A stretch of 64,000 bases of DNA, taken from assembly GCA_027924585.1 (NCBI GenBank), contig BSBM01003512.1, positions 62,001-126,000 of the forward strand, written 5' to 3'. Both the position numbers and the translations under genes were made by a program. The notes under the pieces were generated by a model, which made no database searches, had not been told where the DNA came from, and was given only the letters and a program-made list of their open reading frames with translations. Within the stretch, counting starts at the first letter, position 1; every line of letters starts with the position of its first letter. Shown one piece after another: positions 21,668 through 34,179 of the stretch. The stretch comes from Larix kaempferi (taxonomy: Eukaryota > Streptophyta > Pinopsida > Pinales > Pinaceae).

Positions 21668-24600
21668 TATTATCACACAACTTGTAGTTGCCCCTAGGAG
21701 ATGGGAAACTAAAGAGGTGACCCAAGAGATGCCACGGTTCCCAATGCAAGGTGGGAGTCACGTCAACCGAGGCACTCTTCACTTTAGATCTAGATAGATC
21801 AAAACCTAGGGGGAGACCCTATAACCAATCAAAGATGATTGGACCCAAACAAAGGTTCCTAGGGATGAGTAAATGGTAAGTTGCGGAAACCAATGCAAGG
21901 TAAAGTGGACCTAGAAATTAAACTATGGTTGAAGGCGGTTTGAGAAATGATTAGTGTTTCAACCAATGTATGATTTAGTCCACATGATTAGTTATGATGA
22001 CAAGATATAGTACCATATGGTACACAAGTGGGTCTTACCTTCTTGGGATATGTGAAATGGCTTAAAGTGGACCCACAAGGTGAAATTAAGTTATGCAATT
22101 GGCACTAGAGGATATGTAATGAGTAGATCTATGGATCTAAGTTGAATTTAGGAGTACCCACTTACTGGATCTAAGGTTTGACACAATTCCCAAGGAGTGC
22201 AACTTGCTTAGGGAGGACTAGTGCCTTGTTGGATGGGTTAATGGAGTCAAAAGATATATCAAAGTGTAGATTGGGACACCTAGAGGTCAAGTCAAGTGGG
22301 CTAATTGAGATAGAATGGTTGGATCTTGCTAGATCTAGGATTTCATGAAATGACCCAAGTGGACCACAATCCCTTAAAACAAGGAATGCTACCCCCAAGG
22401 CAAATCATCACAAAATGATACTCTAGATATAGGTTTCAAGGTATGCCCATTCCAAATCCACTGAAATCTCAACTACCCAGGTCCTAGAAGTGGGCAAACT
22501 CAGTCACCCAAGGAAGTGCGACCTTGTTCAAGGAGGGCTAAAAGGTGGATAAGGTGTGTCAAATCAAGTCCAATGGCCACCAAATTGTAGATCCAAGTAG
22601 CTTAGGCAACGATCTATGTGGATCTAGAAAATCAAGCCAATCCAAGGGTTAGATCTTACTAGATCTGAGTTTTATGGTGCCAAGTAATTCAAAAGGGGGT
22701 TTTAATCCCTTAAAATGTGGAATGATGCCCACAATGTAGAAATCACCCAAGTAAAAGTCTAGGGGTAGGTTATCAAGTGTGTAGATTGCAAATCAAGTGG
22801 GATCTCACCTACCCACATGCTAGATCTAACCCAACAAGCCTCTCCAAGGAAGTGCGATTTGGGTCAAGAGGGCTATATTGCCTTGAAAAGTGTGTTAATT
22901 TTAACCCAATTACCACCAAACTATAGATCCAACTAGGGGTGGATGCTATAGAGTTGGGTTCTTAAGATCTTTTCAAAAGCAAGGCTAGATCTAAGTAGAT
23001 CTAAGGAAAACCAAAATTGGGGTTTTAATTAATTAGGGTTTGTGACCAATGAAGAGAGAATGGATGGAAAGAGGCACATACCTTGTAGATCTTACCTCAA
23101 TTGCTTGTGGCCACCTTGCAAATTGATAGCATTCTCTTATGTGTATATTCAAGAGTGAGATCCAAGAGCTCCAACCAAAACGTCCTCCTCCAAGATAGCC
23201 AAATCGTCCTCCTCCTACAAAACAAGATCAAAGAAACAAGTCAAGTAAGATGATTATGAAAATGATAGAAAGATGTAATAGAAAGCATCAACTATGTCAT
23301 GAAGATACAATAACGATACTCTCTGTCACAAGATCAACCCAAGAGAGAATATGTGGATCTCTCCAACAATAACCCTCAAGAAATCGCCCTCCTCTCCACC
23401 AATTCGACTTTCCTGCAAGAAAACTAGTAGAAGCACCAAAATCCACAATGATACATAGAAGAGATACTGTATACTCAAGATGCAAGAGAATCCACAAGAC
23501 AAGAGAGATATGCTCCACAAAGAAGTGTTCTATTCCAATATTCCAGAGCTCCAAAGGTGAGCTATACAATAGGGGGTCTCCTCCTTAAATAGGATAATAA
23601 AGACCAAAACCCTATACCACTCTACAATACTACATCAAATGAGTGGTTGAGATTAAAAGATCTCAATACATGATCAATGGCTAATAATGAATCATAACAA
23701 TATATCACATGGATCACCCAATATAATGTTGACGCCCTAACTAAATGGTACAAAGTGAGGATGACGTCATCCACTAGAGGGGTAAAAATACAAAAATCCA
23801 CCTCATAATGACTAGGACATAACATAAGAAGCACATGGTGGGGCTAGGAGGCATCAATCCTTACTAGCTCATCCCCAAGGCACAATAAAATAAGAAAATA
23901 TGTCCAAGATAATATAAATGATCAAATCTGTCCTCAAAATCTGTGACAGACAAGCAGTAAAAGACCTCCTGTGATCGATGTGGGCCTACCCACATGGTGA
24001 AAACTGGCTGGAACTGGAAGATAGTGGGATCACCCTGGAAGACCTATGCGAAAACCAAGTGCCAAAACCTTGCCTCAATTCCCCAAATCGAATTCCCCAG
24101 TGACCACTTTATCCTATTTTTTAACTGCCTCTGTAACTGTGAAAGTGCCAAAACTGCCTCCCAGGGCATCTGCGCTGTCCAACTGAGCCCACCAGGCTCT
24201 CCAGAAGGGGGGGTATATGGTAAAAACAAGTGGCTGGACCACCCCCTCCTCATACAGCGCCCTAGGTGAACTGGCCTCTCATGGCCCCTGCTGCTCAGGC
24301 TGGGAAATTAGCCCCAAATCTGGTCAACAAGTGTAAAACTGCATCAGTCACTGTCAGAAGTGCCCGGAACTGAAAGATAAGTGTCTCATTGGATCCAGAA
24401 GACCCAAATCCACTAAGAATGTGTACTCATACACCATGGGTTGCCCTAGTGGGCCAGCTGTAGGGTCCACCATATATGGACAGTGTATAATCTGATGATC
24501 TGAAGTAATAAATAAAACTGCTGAATTGCATCAATCATCATCTGCATCCTATATCCATCATATGGCATCATCATCAAGAGTATGTGGGTCCATCAATGAT

Positions 24601-26128
24601 CATCTATAAGCATATGTGGCCCACATCATCACTGATCCCAAGAAATGACCATAGTCAAACTAGGTTTGACTAGGTCCATATATAACCAAGAAAAAATCAT
24701 ATCAGTAGACTAAGACATGTTCCTCTAATCATTCTCACAGCTTAGATCAAAGTATAACATCCATTCAGTGACATTAATCAAGTTAGCATATTCCTTTGTT
24801 ATATGAAATTACTTGCACAATAGTTTAAATGACAAACTTACCCATTGGACATGGTCAAACTGCTAGTGAAGGATGAAGGCTAGGAACAAGGTTGGGCCAA
24901 GGGGTTGACTGGGAGAAGGGGAAAGCTACAAACTCTGTGCTGGACAAAATAACACGGGGAATGGTTGTGCCTCACAAATGGATAAGTTGTTTAGAGAGTG
25001 CTTATTCAACTTAGGCATCATGTCTACATCAAGTTGATCCAGGTTCACTAGGATCATTCAATTTCATTTCATGGCCTTTTTGGCCTACATAACCCTTCGG
25101 ATCTCAGGTGTGCTGATAAGCACAACTAGTTGCAGCTTGCATCCAGGGCATGTTTTCATATACTTATAAGGTCAGCAATTGTTTAGATATAGCTTTTAAG
25201 AACCATTGCTTTTTTGGACCTTTCATATACTCTTTCGAGGAGTATTTTTAGCAGTTCATCGCTCTTGCCTTTTTTAGTTTCCATGGGCGAATTTATAAGT
25301 TTCCATAAGTAGTACATGAGCTTTCAGTTTTAGCCAACAACATCTCAAGTGACTAGGGGGAGTTCGAGCCAATGCCAAACATTGGGACAACCGACCAGAA
25401 TGATTTAGGCCTACAATCCAACTCACCAAAGGCAAGTTTTGTCACCAACTTAGATCCGAGACACCGAACATACAGGGATGCGGTCCAAACACAGAGGTAG
25501 AAAAATGGGAAAGTCCTCAGTATCAAAAAGTCAAATAAGACAGGTCAAGGTTTAAAGTCAAAATAAGGAAAGTCATGTATGGATGGAGTCAAATGAGTAT
25601 GGAGCCTAAACTAGCAAACAACTGGTGTCAGGAAAGACCATATCTATGTAAGGTGGTAAACCAGTGAGTTTTGTCAAACAACCTAAATGTGCAAGTAAAT
25701 GTCCATTTTATAATTTAGAGTTCATTTTAAACAGTTTGCCACATCAGGAATAATATACCAAGCAGATGCTGTGAACATGACTAAATCAACAAGATAATAA
25801 TCCACAGTTAATGATAAAACATCCATAGGTCATATAACATCATCACAATAGTAATCATCATATATCATCTGAAACACTGCTGCAATACATCTCTGAGCAC
25901 TGAACTAAAACTGTATGGGATAAAGGGTCACATCGGTCATCAAATCTGAACTCTCAAAGCTCATCCTTGACACAAGGTCTAACATAAGTCTGAATAATAC
26001 ACTGCTCTGATCATGAGTGATCTCAAAATATACAATGATCATAGCCAAGCTCTGAATAATGGAAGCTCTGGAATGTGCAGATATCTGCTAAGCAAGAATA
26101 GTAGCCCTGCTACTACGGTGTGATCACA
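21668..26128 (-). mobile_element. Second solo LTR, nested in the first, opposite orientation
   Basis: It is flanked by AGAAC on both sides (21663-21667 and 26129-26133). The host sequence ...CTCTAGAAAAGAAC / AGAACCTCACAGAG rejoins to match the unbroken copy near 32375. Ends are TATTATCACAC and GTGTGATCACA, slightly mutated forms of the family terminus. Orientation is shown by minus-strand matches to the LTR at 5493, for example the stretch around 24390-24480 (GTGTATGAGTAC, TAGTGGATTTGGG) against 7325-7380, the TTGAC motif at 24653, and the TATA at 23583. No internal region is present. Length is 4461 bp. Confidence 0.87.
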
Positions 26129-26570
26129 AGAACCTCACAGAGTCTTTGGGCACGGATGTGAGTTGTGATATACTTGTTAGATGATAGTGGTGGTTTCCTT
26201 GCACTATACCCATTTGTGAGGCACCGCCCTTCCCCGTGTTCTATCATGGCATACTTATCTCAGTGGACCCCGCCTTCCCGAGTTGTCCAAAGGGTCACAT
26301 GATCTTTATCCTTGTCCTCCCGCTGGCCTCCGCCTTGTTTCCACATCACCTAAAGTCAGCAAAGTGGTCAATTCTATAAGATGTGCATAGCATTTTAGTC
26401 TTTTGAAGGCGGTGGGCCCACCTCATCAAGGCCTTGTATTATCTCGGGATTTAATGTATTTTTGATCACCATGTTATCATTATATTGCTTAGTAATGTAC
26501 TAACTTGTATACTTGAGCCTTGTCACTTCATGTTTGCACACAGGTATTCAGCTAGCACTATTGTTGACCA

Positions 26571-26605
26571 GCTTTGACTTGGTCAAACTAAGTTGACTAG
26601 GCCAA
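26571..26605. promoter_or_regulatory. TTGAC-rich inverted motif in LTR U3
   Basis: TTGTTGACC, TTTGACTTGGTCAAACTAAG and TTGACTAGGCC lie together, a variant of the palindrome at 7089-7124. The unbroken LTR at 31147 has the same block at 32816-32853, followed in both by GGCCAAAAATGGGCCCGAAA. Confidence 0.4.
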
Positions 26606-27389
26606 AAATGGGCCCGAAAAAATGTTGCAACCGGAATTTCGATTTCGGTCAATTATTATCTACAGGGGTCCCATATGAGCATGCAGGTGTCAAAATTGCA
26701 AAAGATTGAAGCATTTGAGAAATTTTTAATTATTATTGGTCAATTTTGATCTGTTTTAATTAAAAATTATGGATTTTGGGCAAATAATGCCTAAGTGATG
26801 GATCGGGGTCATTCGAGTGGTCATTCCTACTACTTTTGGGATCCACGATCATGTTGCAGCAGACGGTTCGGCACTCCGGGCACTAAAAGTGGGTCAAAAG
26901 CCCAAATTTCATCTTCAGCCATATAAACCAGCAAAAATTACATGGAAAATCAAAATTTGACTAAGGCAACTATAAGCAAATGGAAAAATCAGAGGTCAGC
27001 AAGTGAAAAGGTAATTCCTAAGGTAATTTGGTAATGTTTAACATTGTATTTTTGTATTGTGGGGCCCTCTATTGCCCAACTCACCATTGGAGGTCGAATT
27101 GCCCATGGGGGGCGGTTTTCTCCACCTAGGGGAATTCGATTTGGTTGGTACTTTGTATATGGGCCTTGATGTATTATGTTGGGGGGATAAAAAATCCCAT
27201 AGGAACCCCCCAACCACATTATATGTATTGCATGGACCCCACATGGGTCCCCCTCTCTCCACTAGTGCGCTCTCCTTGGGTAATTCGCACCCCCACTTGG
27301 CCTCTCTCTCCACCATTCGATTTGATGGTTGGAGAGTGATCCTAGCCCTTCATTTTTGTGGGGGAACTTGTTTTGGGAGTGGCCATTCT

Positions 27390-27398
27390 CTATAAAAG
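27390..27398 (+). promoter_or_regulatory. TATA box of the inserted solo LTR
   Basis: CTATAAAAG is followed ~25-30 bases later by CCCATTGTACTCCTCTC, a likely transcription start (U3/R border). That leaves ~1.47 kb of R-U5 before the LTR end. Confidence 0.5.
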
Positions 27399-28896
27399 AA
27401 GGCACTCACCCCATTGTACTCCTCTCTTGGCATTTTTTGGACTTGGAATAGAAGAGAAAATGACTTGGAGCTCTCTACTTGTGTCTTGTGGTGATGTTGC
27501 TTTGAGTTTTGTTGATTGATAAGCTATCTTGATGCACTAGTATAGATTGTTGTTTGTTTCCGGCATTGTTTCTCACCATCGTTTGCAGCAAATACAAGTC
27601 TTGGACGAGGGCGCACCATTTGGCTTCCACTGCTGCTCCACTCTTCAAGATCAGTAACAAAGGGAAGTGTTTTTTTTCCGTTTCAGCCAAACATTTTCCT
27701 CATTCTTATTTGTATTGCTGTAGATTTACTTATTTGTCAATGCTAATCTGATTTATTTGTCCATTGGTGTTGGCAGGAAAGAAAGGCGATCTGGTGGAGC
27801 TGGGCAAAATCGAACTCACTTGGGGGCTTCAGCAATCCTCTCTATTTGATCTTCGGGACGCTATAACCTCAGCAAAGTCAACAATTTCAGCTCATTCCAA
27901 GTAGGTGTTCCATTTCTTCCTCTACCATTTCATTTTCTGAAATAGTCTTAGAGAGAAAATTCACTAAAACCCCTAAAAATTAAAATTTACAAAATCAACC
28001 GTTAGAATTAGTTTATTTTGCAAACCCACAAATGATATTATGCTTAAACCTCCATATTTCAAATTTCATTTGATTCCGACTCCATCTGCCCACTTAACTA
28101 GGCACTAGTCCCTCACTGAATTCGCCCCACTTGGGCAAACTGGCCAATCACGCTATCTGGTAGATTTTTGGGTTCTGGGTACTTGATATTCGGCTTTAAA
28201 ACGTCGTTTTACCTTAGGATTCCTAGTATCAATGGCTGGAAGTGAGTATAAACGCTTATTTTTCACTGCCCTAGGTCCATTTATCCACTATTTAACTCAT
28301 TCCCCTAGGGCAGTTTCACTTCACTTCTTGCTGGTCTGTTTTTTTGTTCTAAATCAGCTAAGTAAATAAATTTATAGTTGCTAGAATATGTGTTTCAATT
28401 GCTTAGTGCGCTGCTGCCATGTATGAGTAAATCATAACGAGCTTCATTCCCCATAAGCAGGGTTCTCAATCGTTCTTCTAGTCAATTTATGTTTGTTGAT
28501 TTAGTTTCCAGCCTCCTAATCTTAAAAGAATTCATCATCTAACACCCATAATCAGATCCGAGATCATTTCATTCAGTATATTCTCTAATCCTTAATCTCA
28601 ATCTCACTAGGCTGGAAGAAACCTCACATTTAGTCATCCATCTTGCTTCTTGTTTCACTTATCTTTTGGGCTTGGGTGTCTGACTGTTGAGTCTCAACCA
28701 TAATTGGTTGAGTGGGGTCTCCCCCCTGACTTGGCTACGCGCCTCGTCTAAAGTGACTATAGCCTTGTCCGGTGTGACTTCTATCCCTTGGACGAGGACT
28801 TGGCTACTGTTGGTTACACCTTCCTAGTTGTTCACCTCTACCATCCCTATTGGGACACCTACCACCAACAGCTAGAGTTTGTGTGATAACAACTAC

Positions 28897-29740
28897 AACA
28901 AGGAATTCTTGATTTATTCGTATGCCTCTGAGGATACTATTGTCGGGGTCTTGTTGCAGAAGAACGAGGACAATCACGAACAACCCATTGCCTTCATGAG
29001 CAAAAACCACAGGGATGCGAAACTCAAGTACACTACCACCGAGAAACAAGTCTACGCTTTAGTCAAGGCTCTAAAACATTTTCGGACTTATGTGGGTTTC
29101 TCCAAAATAAAAGCTTTTGTACCCTACCAGGCCGTGAAAGATGTTTTGTCTCAGACAGACGGAATCGGCACAAGGGGAAACTGGATCTCTAGGATCCAAG
29201 AATACGATTTGGAAATCAAGCCAATCAAGATTGTGAAAGGACAAGGATTAGCCCAACTCTTAACTGAGAAAGAAAATGAGGCCCAGGTTAATCAGGTAAT
29301 CGAGAACAGGGATGATGGAGTGATCATTAACGAGCTAGACGACCACGAATGGTATAGGGATGTAATTTTTTACTTAAAGTACCTAACTTGCCCTGATCAC
29401 CTAGTTGATCACCAAAGAAGGGCTCTTAGGTTAAAGTCCTCAAAGTTTGTTCTGACCGAGAGCGGTCTTGGGTGGAGAAACCCGGATGGAATTATCCTAA
29501 GGTGTGTTGTACCTGACAAATCACAGGTAATCATTAAAGAAATGCACCGGGCTATGTGGTGGCCATTATGCCCCCAGAGCGACTGCAGCCATGATCATGA
29601 GAGCAGGTTACTATTGGCCCATGTTGTTCCGGGATGTCTACAACTACGTAAAGACGTGCCAGGAATGCCAATTCTTCACAGGGAAGACGATATTAGTTGT
29701 GTTTCCTTTGAGCCCGGTAATAGTAGAAGCCCCTTTTTGA
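28897..29740 (+). pseudogene. pol: RNase H and integrase N-terminus of the Tat-like element
   Basis: This continues the pol frame after the inserted LTR. RNase H words are KEFLIYSYASEDTIVGVLLQ, EQPIAFMSKNHRDAKLKYTT and EKQVYALVKALKHFRTYV, then WISRIQEYDLEIKPIKIVKG. It degrades the RNA strand of the RNA/DNA hybrid during reverse transcription. The following linker reaches the integrase zinc-binding domain, where the frame breaks: in the HRAM... segment near 29556 about two bases are missing, so the Cys-rich part is readable only in another frame (YVKTCQECQFF). A TGA at 29738-29740 precedes WGMDFVGP. The open frame printed from 28879 includes six LTR codons that do not belong to it. Confidence 0.85.
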
Positions 29741-30613
29741 CAGTGGGGAATGGACTTTGTGGGTCCATTTGATGTAAATTCTAGTAACGGTTACAAGTAC
29801 GTCCTCACCTACACTGACTATTTCACCTGTTGGGTTGAGGCCATCCCTACGAAGAAGGCCACGACCGTAGTCATGGTAAAATTCCTAGAGGAAAATATTG
29901 TCTCAAGATATGGGTGTCCCCTCAAGGTCACTACGGATAACGCAAAGGCATTTAGCAAAATAGAAATGTCAATTTTATGCCTTAATCATGGCATAGTGTT
30001 GTCCCACTCTTCGAACTACCATCCCCAGGGAAACGGGCCAGCAGAATCGAGTAACAAGAACCTTATCAGGCTCCTCAAAAGGATGGTGGGGGACAACAAG
30101 AGAAGCTGGGACAACAAGCTTAAATATGTTGTTTGGGCTAATAGAACTACGGTAAATAGAATAACAGGTAAATCCCCGTTCGAATTAGTGTACCGACAAG
30201 AATGCAGACTCCCCATCAACTTGCAGATCCCTATTTATGAGTTGTTGCACCAATGCGGATCTGATCAGGAAGCAATCCAAGCAAGGATTGATAAATTAGT
30301 CGAACTTGATGATAAGAGAAGAGAAGCTTTCGACAGGACTGTCATAGAGAAAGAAAGGGTAAAGGGGACCTTTGATCAAAATACCCGAGACGAATACTTC
30401 AAGGTTGGTGATGTAGTCTTGCTGTGGGATACACATAAAGAGAAACCCGGAAAACATGGCAAGTTGGAGAAGCTATGGATGGGCCCTTACAGGGTTTCCA
30501 GAGTAGCAGGAAAGGGCTCTGTATCCTTAGAGACACTGGAAGGTGAGGAGTTAGAACTACCTGTAAATGGGAGGTTTTTGAAACATTACTTCCCACTGAT
30601 GGACAACGAGTGA
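29741..30613 (+). pseudogene. pol: Integrase core and C-terminus of the Tat-like element
   Basis: Integrase joins the element cDNA to host DNA. The frame after the TGA is intact for 287 codons from the Met at 29750. The DD35E triad is present: D2 in MDFVGP, D63 in TTDNAKAF and E99 in PAESSNK, with 35 residues between the last two. KSPFELVYRQECRLPINLQI and the GPYRVSRV / GSVSLETLEG C-terminal domain follow, ending KHYFPLMDNE and a TGA. Family length and motifs are normal, but the upstream stop and frame break mean it cannot be made as part of a full polyprotein. Confidence 0.88.
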
Positions 30614-31146
30614 CCCGAGCCCACGGTTCTCCCTTTTTAAGCCAATAAGCTCTCGAGAGCAACAGCCGGTTGTCCCTTGCCTTTGTTTTCCCCACCTCTG
30701 TCTGATGACCAGTTGCCCTTTTTGTTTTGTTTTATCTCACGGTCATTTCGCACCTTTTTACACCATTTGCCCTTTTTCTAGTGTCTTTTGTACCATAGTT
30801 TCTGTTCAGTTGTTTTCACCTTTATTTACACCTCGTGTGTCAGCTTAATAAAATTTAAAATGCTATAGAGTTGATTTCACTATTGATATATTTTCATTTC
30901 AGCATTGTCTTTTTGCTTATTTCTGCTAGATTATGTTATATATATGATGTAAGTCCTGACGAGCGGTCTGCAGAGATTGTTATAGCGTCTGCGTTATACA
31001 GGGATAGGTATGTATTGATGATGATGATGCAGATAGCATGCATGTGCATGCGCGTTGATGATGATGCTAAGGGGTGCTACGGACCAGAGATTCTGTGGTT
31101 CTCAAGCACTCTCTCCCTTAGAGCACTTGTCCCAGCTGGAGCCTGA
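30614..31146 (+). other. 3' non-coding internal region of the Tat-like element
   Basis: It lies between the integrase stop and the 3' LTR. It is pyrimidine-rich at first, with an AATAAAATTTAAAATG tract near 30846 and GATGATGATG runs near 31018. It resembles 5031-5492. No strong polypurine tract directly precedes the LTR; AGCTGGAGCCTGA is the best purine-leaning stretch. Confidence 0.6.
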
Positions 31147-32815
31147 TGTTATCACATGTATGTTAGCTGGAGCTACCATACTGCAGACTGTGAGGCCAAG
31201 GACCGCACAGTACTTTTTTTCCAGATCAGAGATCCGATGCCTTTAGAGGAGGTACACAGTTTTGTTCATATTGCCTCGAGCAGATGGATCAGAGGGGACA
31301 GATAGTTGTACAGTGGTACAGACATGTTCCTTAGCATTTACCACAGGGTCACCCTTCATGCCAGGCTTTGATATGATCCCATTGAGACAGTTTCCTAGTC
31401 TTGTTTTGATTGAGACTATCACAGAGTATTGTTGGTTTACTATTTGTGCGTGGATTCAGCAGAGATCCAGTTCAGAGACAGCCTCAGCCGCAGGTATATG
31501 GTGCGGCAGGTATTGCATTTGATGTATATTGCTCATGATTGTTGCTTAGACTTGTTTATACATGATAGTACACTAACTCTACATATGATGATTGATTTGG
31601 TGATCTAGCTATTTTTTTATGATATGTGATTGGGCTTTTGGTGATGTTAGTCCACACCTTCCTAGTAGGCTCATGTTATATGCACACCGGGTTACACCCC
31701 TACTCTTGGTATAGACTTGGTCATTTAGTCCCCCTAGGTAGCTGACTTCGGATCCACCTTCACTTTCTCCATCCATCCGACTCACACATGATATACTTTC
31801 CATAATTGAATTCCGATTTGTGACCTTGAGGATCCCTTTCCCCACTGATCTCTGAGTATGCCATGATTCCCTGTCCATTGTGCCTCAGCTCTTTAGTGTG
31901 TGAGATGCACTCTCAAACTTGGGATTTGCTCCTGTCGATTGCCCCCGATGTTGCAATGCAGTTAGGATTGTGTAGCCTCACCAGGTGTTCCCCATTGGTC
32001 ATTGAAGCATGTATTGCTCACCCCCATTACTTTGCAGTATGAGCACCATGTTTATATCTATTGAGATATGTATGTATCCCAAAAGGGTCTTGATGTAAAT
32101 TGAAGAAATGAAGAAATGTAAAGCAAGCCAAAAAGGCTAATGTAAATGTAAAATCTAGCCAGAAAAGGGCTATGTATGAAATTCATTGTAAAATCCATGC
32201 AATGTGTTTCTAAACACACATGGACACAGGTCAGCCGTACATGTCAGCATTTGTAGTGGTTATTCCTCACATAGTCCTGCGGGGCAAGGAGGTGAGAGGG
32301 AGCAAGGGACAAGCTCAAGATTGTCCCCTAGAGTCTCAAGTTACGGTTTGTCGGACACCCAGTTTGGCGGCTCTAGAAAAGAACCTCACAGAGTCTTCGG
32401 GCACGGATGTGAGTTGTGAGATACTTGTTAGATGACCAGTGGAGGTTTCCCTGCACTATACCCATTTGTGAGGCACTGACCTTCCCCGTGTTTTGTCATG
32501 GTATACTTATCTCAGTGGACCCCGCTTTCCCGAGTTATCCAAAAGGTCACTTGATCCTCATCCTTGTCATCCCTTATCCTTCGCCTTGTGTTCCACATCA
32601 CCCAAAGTCAGCTAGGTGGTCAAGTCTATAGGTTGTGCATAGCAGTTGAGTCTTTTGGATGTGGTGGGCCCACCTCACCTGGGGCCTTGTATTTTTCCGA
32701 GATTTAATGCAATATTTTATCACCATATTATTGTCATAATGTTTAGTAATGTACTAACTTGTATAAGGAAGCCTTTCGCTTCATGATTGCATACAGGTGT
32801 TCAGCTAGCACCATT

Positions 32816-32853
32816 GTTGACCAAATTTGACTTGGTCAAACTAGGTTGACCAG
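32816..32853. promoter_or_regulatory. TTGAC-rich inverted motif in the 3' LTR
   Basis: TTGTTGACC, TTTGACTTGGTCAAACTAGG and TTGACCAGGCC are clustered at the position equivalent to 26571-26605 and 7089-7124. This is a candidate WRKY-type site cluster, inferred from the TTGAC cores. Confidence 0.4.
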
Positions 32854-33572
32854 GCCAAAAATGGGCCCGAAAAAATGTTGCCACTGGAATTTCGATTTTG
32901 GTCTATTATTATCTACAGGGGACCCATCTGAGCTTCCAAGTGACAGAATGCAAAAACATCAAGGCGTTTGTGAGATTTTTAATTATTATTGGTCAGTAAT
33001 GACCTGTTTTAATTAAAAATCATAGATTTTGGGCAAATAATGCCTAAGTGATGGATTGGGGTCATTCGAGTGGTCATTCCAACTATTTTGGGGGTCCACG
33101 ATCAGATTGCAGCAGAAAGGTTCGACAATCCGGGCACTTTAGATGGGTCAAAAGCCCAAATTACATCCTCAGCAGTATAAACCAACAATAAAATACATGG
33201 AAAATCAAAAATTGACAAAGGCAACTATAGCAAAGGGTGAAAATCAATGGCTGGAAAATAAAAGGGTGATTCCTAAGGTAAATTGGTAATGTTTTGGCAT
33301 GATATTATGTATTGTGGGTCCCTCTCTTACCCTACTCACCTAGGTCGACGAATTGCCCATGGGGGGCGTTTTTCACCACTTGGGGAAATTCGATTTCATG
33401 GTTATATTGTATGTGGGACCATGTGTATTGAGTTGGGGGGGTAAGACCCCATATAGACACCCCCCAACATTGTTCTATCTATTGTATGGCCCCACAATGG
33501 GAAATCGATTAGCCAAACCCACGAGAGAGGGAAAATCGAATTTAGCCATGTGAAATATAGCTGAAATGGAGA

Positions 33573-33860
33573 GTTCGCCCTGTCTTTCCCGTAATGGAGG
33601 GGGACTGGGAACTGGTTCGCCCCGATTTTTCATTAATGGAGGTGATTGTGGTTCACTCGCCCAGTTTTTTCACTAATAAAGGCAATTAGGATTTAGATCC
33701 CCCACGATTTGTGGATCATAGGAGAAAATTCTGTTAGATCGCCCTGATTTTTTGTTAATGGAGGTGGGTTTTCGTTAATGGAGGTGAAAATCGTGGACCA
33801 TAGGAGAAAAGTGTGTTAGATTGCCCTGATTTTTTGTTAATGGAGGTGATTTAGTGCAGA
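33573..33860. repeat. CGCCC minisatellite in the 3' LTR
   Basis: Irregular repeats of TCGCCCTGATTTTTTGTTAA / TGGAGGTG with spacers of ~40 and ~80 bp. The long spacer with GGA(C/T)CATAGGAGAAAA occurs twice. It shares the core with the minisatellite at 9279-9515. Confidence 0.7.
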
Positions 33861-34059
33861 TTGAGAAAGCAAATGCATTTACTAAATATTTTTTGGGAGC
33901 ATTCACAGATCTCGATTCTCTGCCAAGCCAAACAGTGGGTAAAACCTCAGGAGTTAGCCATTAGCATTGTTTGTTCAAATGGTTCTTTTATTCCATATTA
34001 AAACTGGTGGAGATCCATGCGTTTGGTGTAATTAATCAAGGTGGGGACTATTGTGACAG

Positions 34060-34178
34060 GTTAAAGCAGAAGCAAAGGTGTTGGTTCATTGTAGTGTAGA
34101 GAAAGCCCTGGTTGATGAAACTACTGCTCTGGGGGCTTCCTTTCTCATCCTCGGAGCTTCAACCCATCAGGTGATAAG
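34060..34178 (+). other. Candidate exon, universal-stress-protein-like segment
   Basis: The 119-nt stretch is preceded by TTGTGACAG and followed by GTATGT. It is open in one frame and encodes VKAEAKVLVHCSVEKALVDE then TTALGASFLILGASTHQVIR. The pattern (sensitive beta strand, amphipathic helix, LGASFLILGAS strand-loop) resembles the second half of USP/adenine-nucleotide hydrolase-like domains found in some plant kinases. No neighbouring exon was recognised, so it may be a gene fragment. Assignment is tentative. Confidence 0.35.
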
Positions 34179-34179
34179 G

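Larger units (their letters stand above)
20460..28891 (+). mobile_element. Solo LTR inserted in pol (itself split by another solo LTR)
   Basis: It begins TGTTATCACATC and ends TGTGATAACA, flanked on both sides by ACTAC (20455-20459 and 28892-28896), a 5-bp target duplication. Contents match the 3' LTR at 31147 (for example TTAGCTGGAGCTACCATACT and GAGGGGACAGA) and, at the end, the 5' LTR at 16045-16955. There is no PBS, gag or pol inside, so it is a solo LTR left by LTR-LTR recombination. Without the nested 4461-bp LTR and its 5-bp duplicate the length is ~3966 bp. It is the same family as, or a close relative of, the element it interrupts. Confidence 0.9.
16045..33860 (+). mobile_element. 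Tat-like Ty3/gypsy LTR retrotransposon, defective, interrupted by nested solo LTRs
   Basis: Order: truncated 5' LTR (16045-16955), PBS, gag remnant, protease, extra RNase H, RT, [8.4-kb insertion], RNase H, integrase, 3' non-coding region, truncated 3' LTR (31147-~33860). Without the insertion and its duplicated 5-bp target, the internal part is about 5.75 kb. The protease words NVMPLHVMEQLEL and MLLSREWAAKLGG, the second RNase H and the very long LTRs point to the Tat/Ogre branch of plant Ty3/gypsy. Visible damage: stops at 18173, 18458, 19179 and 29738; frame changes near 18740 and 29556; a lost protease Asp; and both LTRs cut short. It cannot encode a working polyprotein. Confidence 0.88.
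31147..33860 (+). repeat. 3' LTR of the Tat-like element, truncated
   Basis: It starts TGTTATCACATGTATG directly after the internal region. It matches the inserted LTR segment by segment (31147-32385 with 20460-21667; 32370-33500 with 26125-27250). After ~33500 the two diverge: this copy has a CGCCC minisatellite and no TATA, R or U5, and no TGTGATAACA end is found. So its 3' third is missing. The 5' LTR is cut at the other side, so they cannot be compared for age. Confidence 0.75.

Noticed and set aside
21487-21687. Small frames conserved between LTR copies (21487-21687 and 32204-32419)
   Set aside because: Both frames of the overlapping pair are kept equally and the older LTR at 5493 lacks them, so conservation reflects recent shared LTR sequence rather than coding.
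26989-27395. Overlapping frames on both strands in the U3 end of the solo LTR
   Set aside because: GC-richer LTR promoter DNA with few stops; no motif and not kept in the other LTRs.
20460-28891. The 8.4-kb gap in pol as two separate tandem elements with complementary deletions
   Set aside because: The ACTAC duplication, the TG...CA termini and the exact continuity of the reading frame favour a simple insertion.
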